From Alphaproteobacteria bacterium (lineage in GTDB: Bacteria > Pseudomonadota > Alphaproteobacteria > UBA9219): DNA of 35,781 bases. Positions within the stretch are counted from its first letter, which is position 1; every line of letters begins with the position of its first letter. Location: positions 13,267 through 49,047 of the forward strand of contig JAQVZU010000005.1 in assembly GCA_028708035.1 (NCBI GenBank). Direction: 5' to 3'. Of the stretch, positions 1 to 7,825 are shown in pieces. Below the pieces are notes generated by a model, which saw nothing but the letters and a program-made list of their open reading frames with translations, was not told the DNA's origin and ran no database searches. Position numbers and translations under genes: made by a program.

Positions 1-774
1 TATGAGAATAGGATGTAATATAGGTGCCGTCCTCCATTGTAATATCGGACGCCTCGATACGAATGGTAGTCACGCCATCATTAACGGTAATCTTTTCGGA
101 GAATTGGCCAATAGACTCGGCAGAATCGATTTTAAGAGGGCCACCACCGGTATATTTTATATCCTGTTCATAATTGGGAGAATTGGTTTGATATTTATAC
201 ACTTGCTCAAAAACTGCCCCGTTGCTGTCTGTCGCTGAAAGGTCTTCTATCACCCAGTCGTCTGTGTTTTCTGCAGTATCAGTCGCTTCGGGCGCGCTTT
301 CAGTTTCCTTCGTTTGGTCTAATCCATCAGTAAGATTGGGATCATCAACATCCCCGGATTTTTGGAAAACATCCTCCACAGCAGACAGTGCACCTTCAAT
401 AGGATCGACGTCCGGAGTATATCCATCCGGGTGCGCCGCATCGACAACAACAATGTTGTCCGTCATTTCGCCGTTCCCCGATTCAATCTTATGAGAATAG
501 GATGTAATATAGGTGCCGTCCTCCATTGTAATATCGGACGCCTCGATACGAATGGTAGTCACGCCATCATTAACGGTAATCTTTTCGGAGAATTGGCCAA
601 TAGACTCGGCAGAATCAACCTTGAAAGTCCCCCCAGTCAATGTGAAAAGTTGCTCGTAATTATTCGCTGGATCAGCGGCACTGTGTGCATAAAATTGCTC
701 GAAAACTGCCCCGTTGCTGTCTGTCGCCGTGACAGTATCTTCTGTTACCCAGTCGCCCACGCTTTCTGTAGTAT
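1..774 (-). repeat. 489-bp-period tandem repeat inside the acidic protein gene
   Basis: Bases 1-127 and 490-616 are identical over 127 bp, an offset of 489 bp (163 codons, in frame). Flanking parts of each unit, around 205-290 and 694-790, are similar but diverged. The leftmost visible unit is cut by the window edge, so the copy number is unknown. Confidence 0.9.
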
Positions 775-1456
775 CAGTTGCTTCGGATTTGTCGCTTTCA
801 GTTTCCTCTGCAGGAGCGGGAGCTGTATCTCCACCATCCTCCGTATTGCCAGCATCGCTTTCCGATCCGGCATTATCTTGAGGAGCAGGCGCTTCAGTAT
901 GCTCAGCGGCGGCATCCGTCGCGCCGCTTCCGCTATCGGGGTTCACATCAGCATCTGTCGTATCTTGGTCTGCGTTATTGGAAGTATCTTGGCTTGTTGT
1001 ATCGGAGCCAGACGTATCTGCCGAATCCCTATCATCATGGTTCTCATTATGCCCCGTCCAATCGGAAGGATGGCCTCCCTCACTTTTGTCTCCATCGTTA
1101 GAAAAGCTTTCGTGATGCCTTTCAGCCTCAAGCTTTTCTTCCTCCTCCTCCGACATAATCTCAATTTGTTTCCCCTCAGGCTTAGGCGCTTCAGGTGCCG
1201 TAACATCCACTGGGGTAGTCGCTTCGGGAGAAGCAGGAGGCGTTGAAGCTTCAGAAACAACCGGTTTTTCTGGAACAGATGTATTTCCAGTAGTTTCAGT
1301 TACGTTTGTTTTGTTGGCGGCGTCCCCATTGCCCAAGCCTTGAGTATAGTTGCCTGTCATCAGACCCGGCAGCCATTGCGTTAAAGCCGTTTGGGCCAGC
1401 TGCGCAATGTTTTTAAAAACGTTAAAAAAGCCATCTGTATTTTGAAACGCAGCCAT
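1..1456 (-). CDS. Large acidic protein with 163-residue tandem repeats (C-terminus beyond window)
   Basis: I do not recognise a family. The frame stays open for 485 codons from an ATG at 1456 to the left edge, so the gene is incomplete at its 3' end. A GGAG ribosome site lies about 11 bases upstream of the start. The first ~35 residues are hydrophobic/amphipathic but are not a classical Sec signal. Residues ~50-230 are low-complexity and rich in Asp, Glu, Ser, Thr and Pro, including a run of five Glu. From ~230 a unit of about 163 residues begins: a DWV motif, then ATDSNGAVFEQ, then a beta-rich segment with SIGQFSEKITVNDGVTT. A second copy starts before the window ends. The composition and repeats fit a secreted or surface protein, possibly exported by a type I system. 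That is inference, because the C-terminal signal cannot be seen. Cytoplasmic or structural roles are not excluded. Confidence 0.8.
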   Translation of the reverse strand, partial: MAAFQNTDGFFNVFKNIAQLAQTALTQWLPGLMTGNYTQGLGNGDAANKTNVTETTGNTSVPEKPVVSEASTPPASPEATTPVDVTAPEAPKPEGKQIEIMSEEEEEKLEAERHHESFSNDGDKSEGGHPSDWTGHNENHDDRDSADTSGSDTTSQDTSNNADQDTTDADVNPDSGSGATDAAAEHTEAPAPQDNAGSESDAGNTEDGGDTAPAPAEETESDKSEATDTTESVGDWVTEDTVTATDSNGAVFEQFYAHSAADPANNYEQLFTLTGGTFKVDSAESIGQFSEKITVNDGVTTIRIEASDITMEDGTYITSYSHKIESGNGEMTDNIVVVDAAHPDGYTPDVDPIEGALSAVEDVFQKSGDVDDPNLTDGLDQTKETESAPEATDTAENTDDWVIEDLSATDSNGAVFEQVYKYQTNSPNYEQDIKYTGGGPLKIDSAESIGQFSEKITVNDGVTTIRIEASDITMEDGTYITSYSH

Positions 1457-1562
1457 AATGATTAGTCTCCAGAATAGTTCCCAAAGAAATATCTCTTATC
1501 GTACAATACTCGAAATTCCCAATAATTAAATTAACAAAATTACTTTCCGCACATAAGTCCAG

Positions 1563-1568
1563 ATTATA
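1563..1568 (-). promoter_or_regulatory. Possible -10 element upstream of the acidic protein gene
   Basis: On the minus strand this reads TATAAT, about 107 bases upstream of the 1456 start. No convincing -35 is seen at 16-18 bases, so this is weak support only. Confidence 0.3.
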
Positions 1569-1621
1569 CATGCATCTAAACTGCTTTTGCGCATGCAAGC
1601 GCAGGGGCCTCAATCGTTTGG

Positions 1622-2221
1622 TTAACTTTCATAAACCATCTTGAACAGCGCTAGCCCCGCGTTAACATTTTTCCGGATCTCATCGTCGCTGATCGACTTC
1701 TCGAGTTTAAGAAGGCGCCTGTCCAATGTATCGAGTTCGACAAGAGCCTTAAGCTGCATAACGGCAAGCCATGGGTCCGCCTTTTTCAAACGTCCCTTGC
1801 GCATCGCCTCTTTTACAATGGAGGCGACGTGGCCCCATGTGCTGCGCAAAGCCTTGTCGTAAGCCTCTCTTCCGATATTTCCCTTATGCGGATAAACAAC
1901 GACGTTCCGGTACAAAGCGACGCACTCTTCCGACAGAATGAAGCGAAGATATTCCGTGGCGAGAATGCGCAGCTTTTCGATATAGGTCAGCGCCGGATCA
2001 ATCGTCGTGGCCGCTTTTTCAGCCATCTGACGAACAAGAGTCAAAGCGACTTCGGCGAAAAGTTTTTCCTTGTTCGGAAAATGATTGTACAGCGTCGCTT
2101 TCGAGCCCCCCACCTCGGCGGCAATCCTCGACATCGAAACGACGCTGAGTCCATGTTTCAAAAAAAGTTTCGAGGCGACCCGCACAATCTGCTGTTTCTT
2201 CTCGTCTGACTTGCGCCGCAT
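1622..2221 (-). CDS. TetR/AcrR-family transcriptional repressor
   Basis: A 199-residue protein of typical TetR length. The N-terminal helix-turn-helix lies around residues 10-55 and carries the family signature (SMSRIAAEVGGSKATLYNHF, then NKEKLF). The alpha-helical C-terminal part resembles the AefR-like ligand-binding domain. The start is an ATG with a GGAGG site 7 bases upstream. The gene is transcribed away from an efflux operon, and the 87-base gap holds a perfect inverted repeat. The simplest reading is a local repressor of the pump and of itself, released when a drug-like ligand binds. The ligand cannot be told from sequence. The family assignment is secure; the regulatory target is inferred from the arrangement. 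Confidence 0.93.
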   Translation of the reverse strand: MRRKSDEKKQQIVRVASKLFLKHGLSVVSMSRIAAEVGGSKATLYNHFPNKEKLFAEVALTLVRQMAEKAATTIDPALTYIEKLRILATEYLRFILSEECVALYRNVVVYPHKGNIGREAYDKALRSTWGHVASIVKEAMRKGRLKKADPWLAVMQLKALVELDTLDRRLLKLEKSISDDEIRKNVNAGLALFKMVYES

Positions 2222-2242
2222 CGGTTCCTCCGGAAAAGGGTA

Positions 2243-2271
2243 TTGACAAAAACCGCGTTACGTAATAACTG
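2243..2271 (+). promoter_or_regulatory. Candidate promoter of the efflux operon
   Basis: TTGACA at 2243-2248 is a perfect -35. With a 17-base spacer the -10 would be TAACTG at 2266-2271, which is a poor match and overlaps the left arm of the operator. The overlap would explain repression. Confidence 0.5.
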
Positions 2272-2288
2272 TACCGTACCGTACAGTT
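2267..2288. promoter_or_regulatory. Putative TetR-family operator
   Basis: A perfect inverted repeat, AACTGTAC-N6-GTACAGTT, with a nearly palindromic CGTACC spacer. It sits between the divergent repressor and efflux genes and just downstream of a TTGACA box. Size and position fit a TetR-dimer operator that blocks the efflux promoter. Binding is inferred. Confidence 0.7.
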
Positions 2289-2308
2289 TAAGTCAAAAGG
2301 TTTTTCCC

Positions 2309-3751
2309 ATGGGCCGTAACGCAAAAGCGTTCGCGTTGATCCTCTTTTCGTTCGCCGCAACCGGCTGCGCCATCGTGCCCAGCCTCGGAGAAGCGCCGCA
2401 GCCGAAAACGATCTCGCAGTATAAGACAGAAAAAGCCCTGTCCGCGGAAGCGCCACGCAATTGGCCAGATGCGCGGTGGTGGGATGCATATGGCGACAAG
2501 CAACTTTCACAGTTGATTGACGAGGCTTTGCGCGATGCCCCTACCCTTGCGACTGCGGAAGCGCGCATCCGTCAAGCCAGCGCCGCCGCGCAACAGGCCG
2601 GAGCGGGTTTATATCCGCATGTGGGCATTGAAGGGTCATACGAGTCCTTAAGGCAAACCTATAATCAGGGCTTCCCGCCATCGGCTATTCCGCACGGGTT
2701 TAATGACATGGCGGATCTCGAAGCGAACTTAAGCTTCCAACTCGATTTCTGGGGAAAGAACCGGGCGCTGCTCGCGGCTGCCACGTCCGAAGCCGAGGCG
2801 GCAAAACTCGAAGGCCAGCAGGCGCGGTTGATCGTATCCACCTCGGTCGCGAGCGCGTACGCGGATCTGGCACAACTGTACGCCAATCTTGACGCGGCAA
2901 ACGACGCGCTGACGGTTCGAACCCGTAGCGCCGAACTCATTAAGCAGCGGCAGGATAACGGGCTCGAAAACAAGGGCAGTTATGAACAGCAGCTTGCGGC
3001 CAAGGCTGCGACGGAAGCCGAAATCGAAGGCCTCTATGAATCCATTTCTCTGACGCGGAACAGAATCGCGGCGCTTATGGGCGCGAGCCCGGACCGGGCC
3101 ATGGAAATCGCGCGGCCTGAAATACAGGAAATCAAGTCCTTCGGATTGCCAACCGATCTTCCCGCGGAATTGCTCGGGCGCAGGCCGGATGTCATCGCCG
3201 CAAAGCTGCGCGCTCAGGCATCGTCAAGCCGCATCGACGCAGCGGAAGCCTCATTCTATCCCAACGTTAATCTGATCGGTTTTGTCGGGCATAAGTCGCT
3301 TGGGCTCGATTATTTCCTTGATCCGAGTTCCTTGACCGCCGGAATTGGGCCATCGGTAAGCCTGCCTATCCTGGACGGAGGAACTCTAAGAGGGCAATAT
3401 CGGCAGGCGCGCGCCGCTTACGACGCCTCCGTAGCCTCTTACGACAGCGCGCTTTTGCAGGCTCTTTACGATGTCGCCAATGTCGTCACGAGCGAGAAGA
3501 CGCTCGCGCCGCGCATTCAGAAGACCGAGGCTTCCGTAAAAGCATCTGAGGAAGCGTTTAAAGTCGTCAACGACCGATACAAAGGCGGGCTCACAACCTA
3601 TCTCGCCGTCTTGCGGGCAGAAGATTCTCTTATATCAAGCCGCCGCGCTTTGGCCGATCTCAAGACACGGGCATTTACGCTCGATGTCGCGTTGGTTCGC
3701 GCGCTTGGCGGCGGATTTGTTCATACTACAAACGAGAGTTCAGGAGATTAA
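2309..3751 (+). CDS. Outer-membrane efflux lipoprotein (OprM/NodT-type, TolC-like)
   Basis: A 480-residue outer-membrane factor that would form the exit channel of the tripartite pump. The N-terminus is a lipoprotein signal, with a hydrophobic stretch ending in AATGC (Cys around residue 20). Two outer-membrane-efflux repeats follow, including the family stretches LDFWGKNRA, GRRPDVIAAKLRAQ and PILDGGTLRGQYRQA. The frame is open further upstream, but the ATG at 2309 was chosen because it gives the lipoprotein signal and follows an AAAGG site; the upstream extension would run through the operator. The adaptor gene starts 2 bases after this stop. An NodT-type lipoprotein paired with EmrAB-like partners is common in Proteobacteria. 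The substrate is unknown. Confidence 0.92.
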   Translation: MGRNAKAFALILFSFAATGCAIVPSLGEAPQPKTISQYKTEKALSAEAPRNWPDARWWDAYGDKQLSQLIDEALRDAPTLATAEARIRQASAAAQQAGAGLYPHVGIEGSYESLRQTYNQGFPPSAIPHGFNDMADLEANLSFQLDFWGKNRALLAAATSEAEAAKLEGQQARLIVSTSVASAYADLAQLYANLDAANDALTVRTRSAELIKQRQDNGLENKGSYEQQLAAKAATEAEIEGLYESISLTRNRIAALMGASPDRAMEIARPEIQEIKSFGLPTDLPAELLGRRPDVIAAKLRAQASSSRIDAAEASFYPNVNLIGFVGHKSLGLDYFLDPSSLTAGIGPSVSLPILDGGTLRGQYRQARAAYDASVASYDSALLQALYDVANVVTSEKTLAPRIQKTEASVKASEEAFKVVNDRYKGGLTTYLAVLRAEDSLISSRRALADLKTRAFTLDVALVRALGGGFVHTTNESSGD

Positions 3752-3753
3752 GC

Positions 3754-4671
3754 ATGGTTCGTCGTGCATTAGAAAAGTTCATGGGCATGAAGCGAAACGA
3801 GAAACGGAAACGCCTTTTCGGAATACTGGCTTCGGTTGTCGGAACAGTCGCAGTGCTTTGGTTCGGATACTGGTACTTCGTCGGGTCGCATTATATATCC
3901 ACGGATAACGCTTATGTGGGCGCTGAGATCGCGCAGGTCACACCCGCCATCGACGGCACCATCAAGGAAGTCAACGTCATCGACACCCAAAAGGTCAAAG
4001 CTGGAGATGTTCTCGTCGTTATCGACGATATCGACGCCAAGCTCGCGCTGGCACGCGCCAAGGGCGCTTTCGACAAGGCAAAGACCGATCTCGACAGGGC
4101 TGGAATCGACCTGACGCGCAGAAAGGCGCTGGCGGCCTCTGGCTCGGTTTCCGGAGAAGAACTCACGACGGCGGAAAACGCCTTCCGCGCTTCAAAAGCG
4201 GTTTTCGACGCGGCTCAGGCAGCCTTGGATCAGACCGCTGTCGATCTTGACCGAACCGTCATCAAAGCCCCTGTCGACGGCGTCATTGCCAAGCGCGAAG
4301 TCCAGTTGGGGCAGAAAGTCCGCGCGGGCACGCAACTTATGGCGGTCGTCCCGCTCGGCAACGTTCACGTGAACGCAAACTTCAAGGAAGTCCAGCTTCG
4401 CAAGGTGAAGGAAGGCCAGCCCGTCAAGCTTTGGTCGGATCTTTACGGATCGGACATCGTTTATCAGGGAAAAGTTGTCGGCCTGTCCGGCGGAACCGGG
4501 GCGGTATTCTCATTGATTCCGGCGCAAAACGCGACGGGCAACTGGATCAAAGTTGTGCAACGGCTTCCGGTGAGAATCGAACTCGACCTTGCCGAACTTG
4601 CAAGCCATCCGCTTCAGGTCGGTCTGTCGATGAATGTTGAAATCGACACGTCCAAGAACGGCAATGAGTAA
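3754..4671 (+). CDS. emrA: EmrA/HlyD-family membrane fusion protein
   Basis: A 305-residue periplasmic adaptor joining the inner-membrane pump to the outer-membrane channel. A short basic cytoplasmic tail is followed by one membrane helix (~residues 22-43). Then comes the EmrA-like motif STDNAYVGAEIAQVTPAIDG, which begins the biotinyl-lipoyl-like half-domain. A helical hairpin (~80-165), the second lipoyl half (APVDGVIAKREVQLGQKV) and a beta-barrel domain complete it. A GGAG site precedes the ATG at 3754; a later ATG at 3784 is less likely. The stop overlaps the start of the pump gene by 8 bases, implying translational coupling. It is shorter than the E. coli protein mainly in the hairpin. 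Confidence 0.92.
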   Translation: MVRRALEKFMGMKRNEKRKRLFGILASVVGTVAVLWFGYWYFVGSHYISTDNAYVGAEIAQVTPAIDGTIKEVNVIDTQKVKAGDVLVVIDDIDAKLALARAKGAFDKAKTDLDRAGIDLTRRKALAASGSVSGEELTTAENAFRASKAVFDAAQAALDQTAVDLDRTVIKAPVDGVIAKREVQLGQKVRAGTQLMAVVPLGNVHVNANFKEVQLRKVKEGQPVKLWSDLYGSDIVYQGKVVGLSGGTGAVFSLIPAQNATGNWIKVVQRLPVRIELDLAELASHPLQVGLSMNVEIDTSKNGNE

Positions 4672-6163
4672 AACCGAAGCAGCCCCCCGCCCGCTTCAAG
4701 GGATCGAACTGATACTGGCGGGCGTTATCCTGGCGTGCGCGAACTTCGCTGCCGTGCTCGATATGACCATCGTAAACGTCTCGATTTCGCACATCGCGGG
4801 AAGCCTCGCAATTTCGCCTGTCGAGGGCACTTACGCGATCACCTCTTATGCCGTGGCCGAAGCGGTGATGGTGCCGTTAACGGGTTGGCTCGCCGCGCGC
4901 TTCGGCTCGGTGCGCGTGTTCGTGACCTCCATTTTTATGTTCGGGATCTTCTCGGCGCTGTGCGGGTTTTCGACAAGCCTTTCGATGCTGATCGTCGGAC
5001 GCATTTTGCAGGGCCTCGCGGGCGGGCCTCTTATGCCCCTTTCGCAAACGCTGCTGATGCAGGTGTATCCGCAAAACAAGCGGGCTACCGCGCTCGGGCT
5101 GTGGAGCGTTACGACTTTGGTCGCGCCTGTCGTCGGGCCTTATCTCGGAGGCTATATCTGCGATAACTGGGCATGGCCCAATATCTTCATGATTAATATT
5201 CCGATTGCGCTTCTTTGCGCCTTGGGCTCTTGGCGGCTTCTGAAGCGCTTCGACAACAAACCCGTGAGAGACAAAGTGGACTTTGTCGGGCTTATCCTGC
5301 TTGTCGTATGGGTCGGCGCTTTGCAGATCATGGTTGACAAGGGCAAGGAATACGACTGGTTCGAATCCAAAATTATCATTGCGCTTGCGATTGTCACGGT
5401 TATCGGGTTTTTGTGCTTCGTCATCTGGGAACTTACCGAGGAAAAACCCATCGTCAACCTGCGGATTTTTGGAAACAGGGGGTATTCGACAAGCATCCTG
5501 ACGCTTTGCCTTTCATTTGGCTCGTGCTTCGGAACGCTGGTCATCGTTCCCTTATGGCTTCAAAACTATATGGGCTATACAGCGACATGGTCCGGAATGG
5601 TTTCGGCCTGCACAGGCGTTCTTGCCATTATGGCAGCACCTTTTGCAGCGAAGCTTGCCGTCAAGCTCGACGCGCGATACGTCGTTTTCTTCAGCGTCCT
5701 GTGGCTTGGAGCGACGACTCTGTATCTTTCATTTTCAGCGACAAACATGACGTTGGCGCAGATCTCTATCCCGCTGCTGCTGAACGGCCTTGGAATGCCT
5801 TTTTTCTTTATCCCGCTGACCAATCTCGCTCTTTCGAGCGTCGATCCCAAGGATGTCGCCTCGGCTTCAGGCCTGTTGAGCTTCTCGCGAACGCTGTCGG
5901 GCGCAATAGCGACCTCCATCGTCACCACCAGCTGGGACAACCAAATCTCCCGTTTTCATGAAGAACTCGCGGGAATAATAACGTCTTCACAATACGCCAC
6001 GATCCCGAGAGCGTTGATCGATTACGCGGTTCAGATTCAAAGCGTGATGCTCGCCACAGATCACATATTCATGGTGGCGGGATTCACTTTCGCGCTTGCT
6101 GCTGGCGCAATCTGGCTCGCCCCCAAGCCGACGCGTGTTGCAGACACTGCAGGCGCGCATTAA
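4664..6163 (+). CDS. emrB: EmrB/QacA-type MFS multidrug transporter (DHA2, 14 TM)
   Basis: A 499-residue inner-membrane drug:proton antiporter. Helix 1 contains the DHA2 signature AAVLDMTIVNVS, with its acidic residue in the membrane. The drug-antiporter motif C appears as VVGPYLGGYICDNWAWPNIF, and about fourteen hydrophobic segments are visible. The ATG at 4664 lies inside the end of the adaptor gene (ATGAGTAA overlap); an upstream in-frame ATG at 4634 lies deeper in emrA and is less likely. With the outer-membrane factor and the adaptor it forms a full three-part efflux system under the divergent TetR gene. Substrates are probably amphipathic toxic compounds (family inference). Confidence 0.93.
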   Translation: MSKTEAAPRPLQGIELILAGVILACANFAAVLDMTIVNVSISHIAGSLAISPVEGTYAITSYAVAEAVMVPLTGWLAARFGSVRVFVTSIFMFGIFSALCGFSTSLSMLIVGRILQGLAGGPLMPLSQTLLMQVYPQNKRATALGLWSVTTLVAPVVGPYLGGYICDNWAWPNIFMINIPIALLCALGSWRLLKRFDNKPVRDKVDFVGLILLVVWVGALQIMVDKGKEYDWFESKIIIALAIVTVIGFLCFVIWELTEEKPIVNLRIFGNRGYSTSILTLCLSFGSCFGTLVIVPLWLQNYMGYTATWSGMVSACTGVLAIMAAPFAAKLAVKLDARYVVFFSVLWLGATTLYLSFSATNMTLAQISIPLLLNGLGMPFFFIPLTNLALSSVDPKDVASASGLLSFSRTLSGAIATSIVTTSWDNQISRFHEELAGIITSSQYATIPRALIDYAVQIQSVMLATDHIFMVAGFTFALAAGAIWLAPKPTRVADTAGAH

Positions 6164-6187
6164 AACTTCGGAGTTACCCCGCATCAT

Positions 6188-6217
6188 TCGCGCTTCAATC
6201 CAGGTTCGCGATTTTTT
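6188..6217 (+). terminator. Weak intrinsic terminator after the efflux operon
   Basis: TCGCG (6188-6192) can pair with CGCGA (6207-6211) and is followed at once by six T (6212-6217). The stem is only 5 bp and the loop 14 bases. The position 24 bases after emrB supports it. Confidence 0.4.
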
Positions 6218-6238
6218 GAGGGCAAGGACAACATTTGG

Positions 6239-6262
6239 GAAAAGCCCCCAATAAAGGGGGCT
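6239..6262 (-). terminator. Intrinsic terminator of hydG
   Basis: On the minus strand, a 7-bp stem AGCCCCC/GGGGGCT closes a 6-base loop (6243-6262) and runs into a short T-tract. It starts 6 bases past the hydG stop. Confidence 0.7.
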
Positions 6263-6268
6263 GCCCCA

Positions 6269-7672
6269 TCAACAGAAAACGTCCCGTTTGCCGCTCTGCA
6301 CTTTCTTGATAAGCGCGTTAGCAAGGTTTTGGCCTTCGGGGGTTAAACTTGCAACCTCGCGCATAACAGCCTCCATACCCAGTTTCTTCGTTTCAGCGGA
6401 AGCATAATCTTCAAGGTACTCACAGAAAGTGCTGATGGCGTTGGGCGCGCAGTTCTCTTTAATAAGTCCGGGCTTTGCCAAGTCCATAAAGTCCTTTCCG
6501 GTACGGCCCAACCGGTAACATGCGGTGCAGAACGAGGGAACCATTCCGTCTTTGCACAACGCCTGGACTACTTCTTCAAGCGAGCGCATATCGCCGAGAG
6601 AGAACTGGCCGTTTTCTTTGCCAATGTCGTCGCTGTAGCCGCCGGGGTCCGTACGGCTCCCCGCGGAAATCTGCGAAACGCCAAGTTCCAGAGTGAATTT
6701 ACGCATTTCAGGCGTCTCGCGTGTGGACATAATCATGCCCGTGTACGGCACCGCAAGGCGCATAATCGCGACAATCTTTTTAAATTCATCATCGCTTACT
6801 TTATTGGGAGGATTCTCGGAAACTTTCGAGCCATTGGCGGGTTCGATGCGCGGGAAGCTAATGGTGTGACAGCCAACTCCGAAGCGCTGCTCAAGATGCG
6901 CGATTTGGCTCATAAGGCCCAAAAGCTCGTACTTCCAGTCCGCAAGGCCGAAAAGGACGCCCAGACCAACATCGTCGATCCCGGCAAGCATGGCCCGGTC
7001 GAAAACCGACGCGCGCCAATCGAATTCCGCTTTTTTGCCGCGCAGATGAACCTGCTTATAGACGTCGCGGTCGAACGTCTCTTGAAAACAGACATAGGTC
7101 CCGATATTCGATGCCTTCAGGCGCTTGAAGTCCTCGACGCTCATCGGCGCGAGTTCGGCGTTAATGCGGCGAATTTCACCATGCTCGGTTTTGACCGAGT
7201 ACATCGTCTCAATGGAATCCAGGATGTATTGCAGGCCGCCCGGATAAGCCTCTCCAGCGATAATAAGGGCTCGCTTGTGGCCCTGATTAAGCAGTGCGAC
7301 CGTCTCGCGCTTGACTTCCTCCTGAGTCAGGTAGTGGCGCATCAGCCCGCGGTTGCCTTTACGGAATGCGCAATAGACGCACTCGTTCGAACAAAGATTC
7401 GAAACGTAAAGAGGCGCAAAGAAGACAACGCGGCGACCGTATATCTCTTCTTTGATTTTACGCGCGGTGGAGAAAAGCTCTTCAACAAGGTCCGGCGTCG
7501 CAATGGCTGAAAGCGCGGCCACATCGTTAAGCGTCAAGCCTTTCATCTCCTTGGCTTTCGCAAGGATTTCGCGGATTTTGACCGGATCTTCAGTTGCGTT
7601 TTGAGACTGGATGTTCTTCAAGCGCGGCATATCGAGCCACGGGGTGGATGTGTCGCAAACGTCTTCAACCAT
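6269..7672 (-). CDS. hydG: [FeFe]-hydrogenase maturation radical SAM protein HydG
   Basis: HydG is a radical-SAM tyrosine lyase. It splits tyrosine to give the CO and CN ligands of the [FeFe]-hydrogenase H-cluster. The N-terminal SAM cluster motif CX3CX2C is present as CSNECVYC (C94, C98, C101). The HydG-specific C-terminal motif CX2CX22C (C382, C385, C408) lies in the conserved CTACYRLGRTGKDF segment, so this is not the related thiazole enzyme ThiH. The start at 7672 was chosen because GGGAG lies 8 bases upstream and the product (467 aa) matches known HydG lengths. A longer frame would need a TTG at 7753. It diverges from hydE and has its own terminator. Neither hydF nor a catalytic hydrogenase gene is in this window. 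Confidence 0.96.
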   Translation of the reverse strand: MVEDVCDTSTPWLDMPRLKNIQSQNATEDPVKIREILAKAKEMKGLTLNDVAALSAIATPDLVEELFSTARKIKEEIYGRRVVFFAPLYVSNLCSNECVYCAFRKGNRGLMRHYLTQEEVKRETVALLNQGHKRALIIAGEAYPGGLQYILDSIETMYSVKTEHGEIRRINAELAPMSVEDFKRLKASNIGTYVCFQETFDRDVYKQVHLRGKKAEFDWRASVFDRAMLAGIDDVGLGVLFGLADWKYELLGLMSQIAHLEQRFGVGCHTISFPRIEPANGSKVSENPPNKVSDDEFKKIVAIMRLAVPYTGMIMSTRETPEMRKFTLELGVSQISAGSRTDPGGYSDDIGKENGQFSLGDMRSLEEVVQALCKDGMVPSFCTACYRLGRTGKDFMDLAKPGLIKENCAPNAISTFCEYLEDYASAETKKLGMEAVMREVASLTPEGQNLANALIKKVQSGKRDVFC

Positions 7673-7794
7673 TTTAATTTCTCCCACTTCTCTACCTTGT
7701 TTTTCGCCGATTTCGTGATTGGGAGCAGCAATATTAACTGTTTCCAACTTCAATCATGCCGATTAGTCTATGACCCGAAACTCTGATTTGTCCA

Positions 7795-7800
7795 TATACT
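7795..7800 (+). promoter_or_regulatory. Possible -10 box for hydE
   Basis: TATACT lies about 25 bases upstream of the first hydE start codon. No good -35 is seen at the usual distance. I saw no TTGAT-N4-ATCAA FNR box in the hydG-hydE gap (7673-7825). Confidence 0.3.
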
Positions 7801-7825
7801 TTGCCCAGGGCCGAAAGCTTCTTGA

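Noticed and set aside
362..1246. Long plus-strand frame of 294 codons
   Set aside because: It is the antisense of the acidic repeat gene. Its Cys/Arg/Ile-rich composition reflects the complement of Asp/Ser/Thr codons, and it has no ribosome site.
943..1260. Arg/Lys/Leu-rich frame on the minus strand
   Set aside because: It is an alternate frame of the acidic protein gene, which has its own start, ribosome site and repeats in a different frame.
1588..1603. Inverted repeat TGCGC-N6-GCGCA downstream of the TetR gene, as a terminator
   Set aside because: Only a 5-bp stem, and on the minus strand it is followed by A residues rather than a T-tract.
2915..2928. GGTTCGAACCC, resembling a tRNA T-arm
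   Set aside because: It lies within the outer-membrane factor coding sequence with no cloverleaf around it. A similar GGTTCGAATCC near 5360 is inside emrB.
7673..7825. FNR box or sigma54 promoter between hydG and hydE
   Set aside because: I found no TTGAT-N4-ATCAA-like or GG-N10-GC match good enough to report; CAATC-N5-GATTA is only a weak symmetry.
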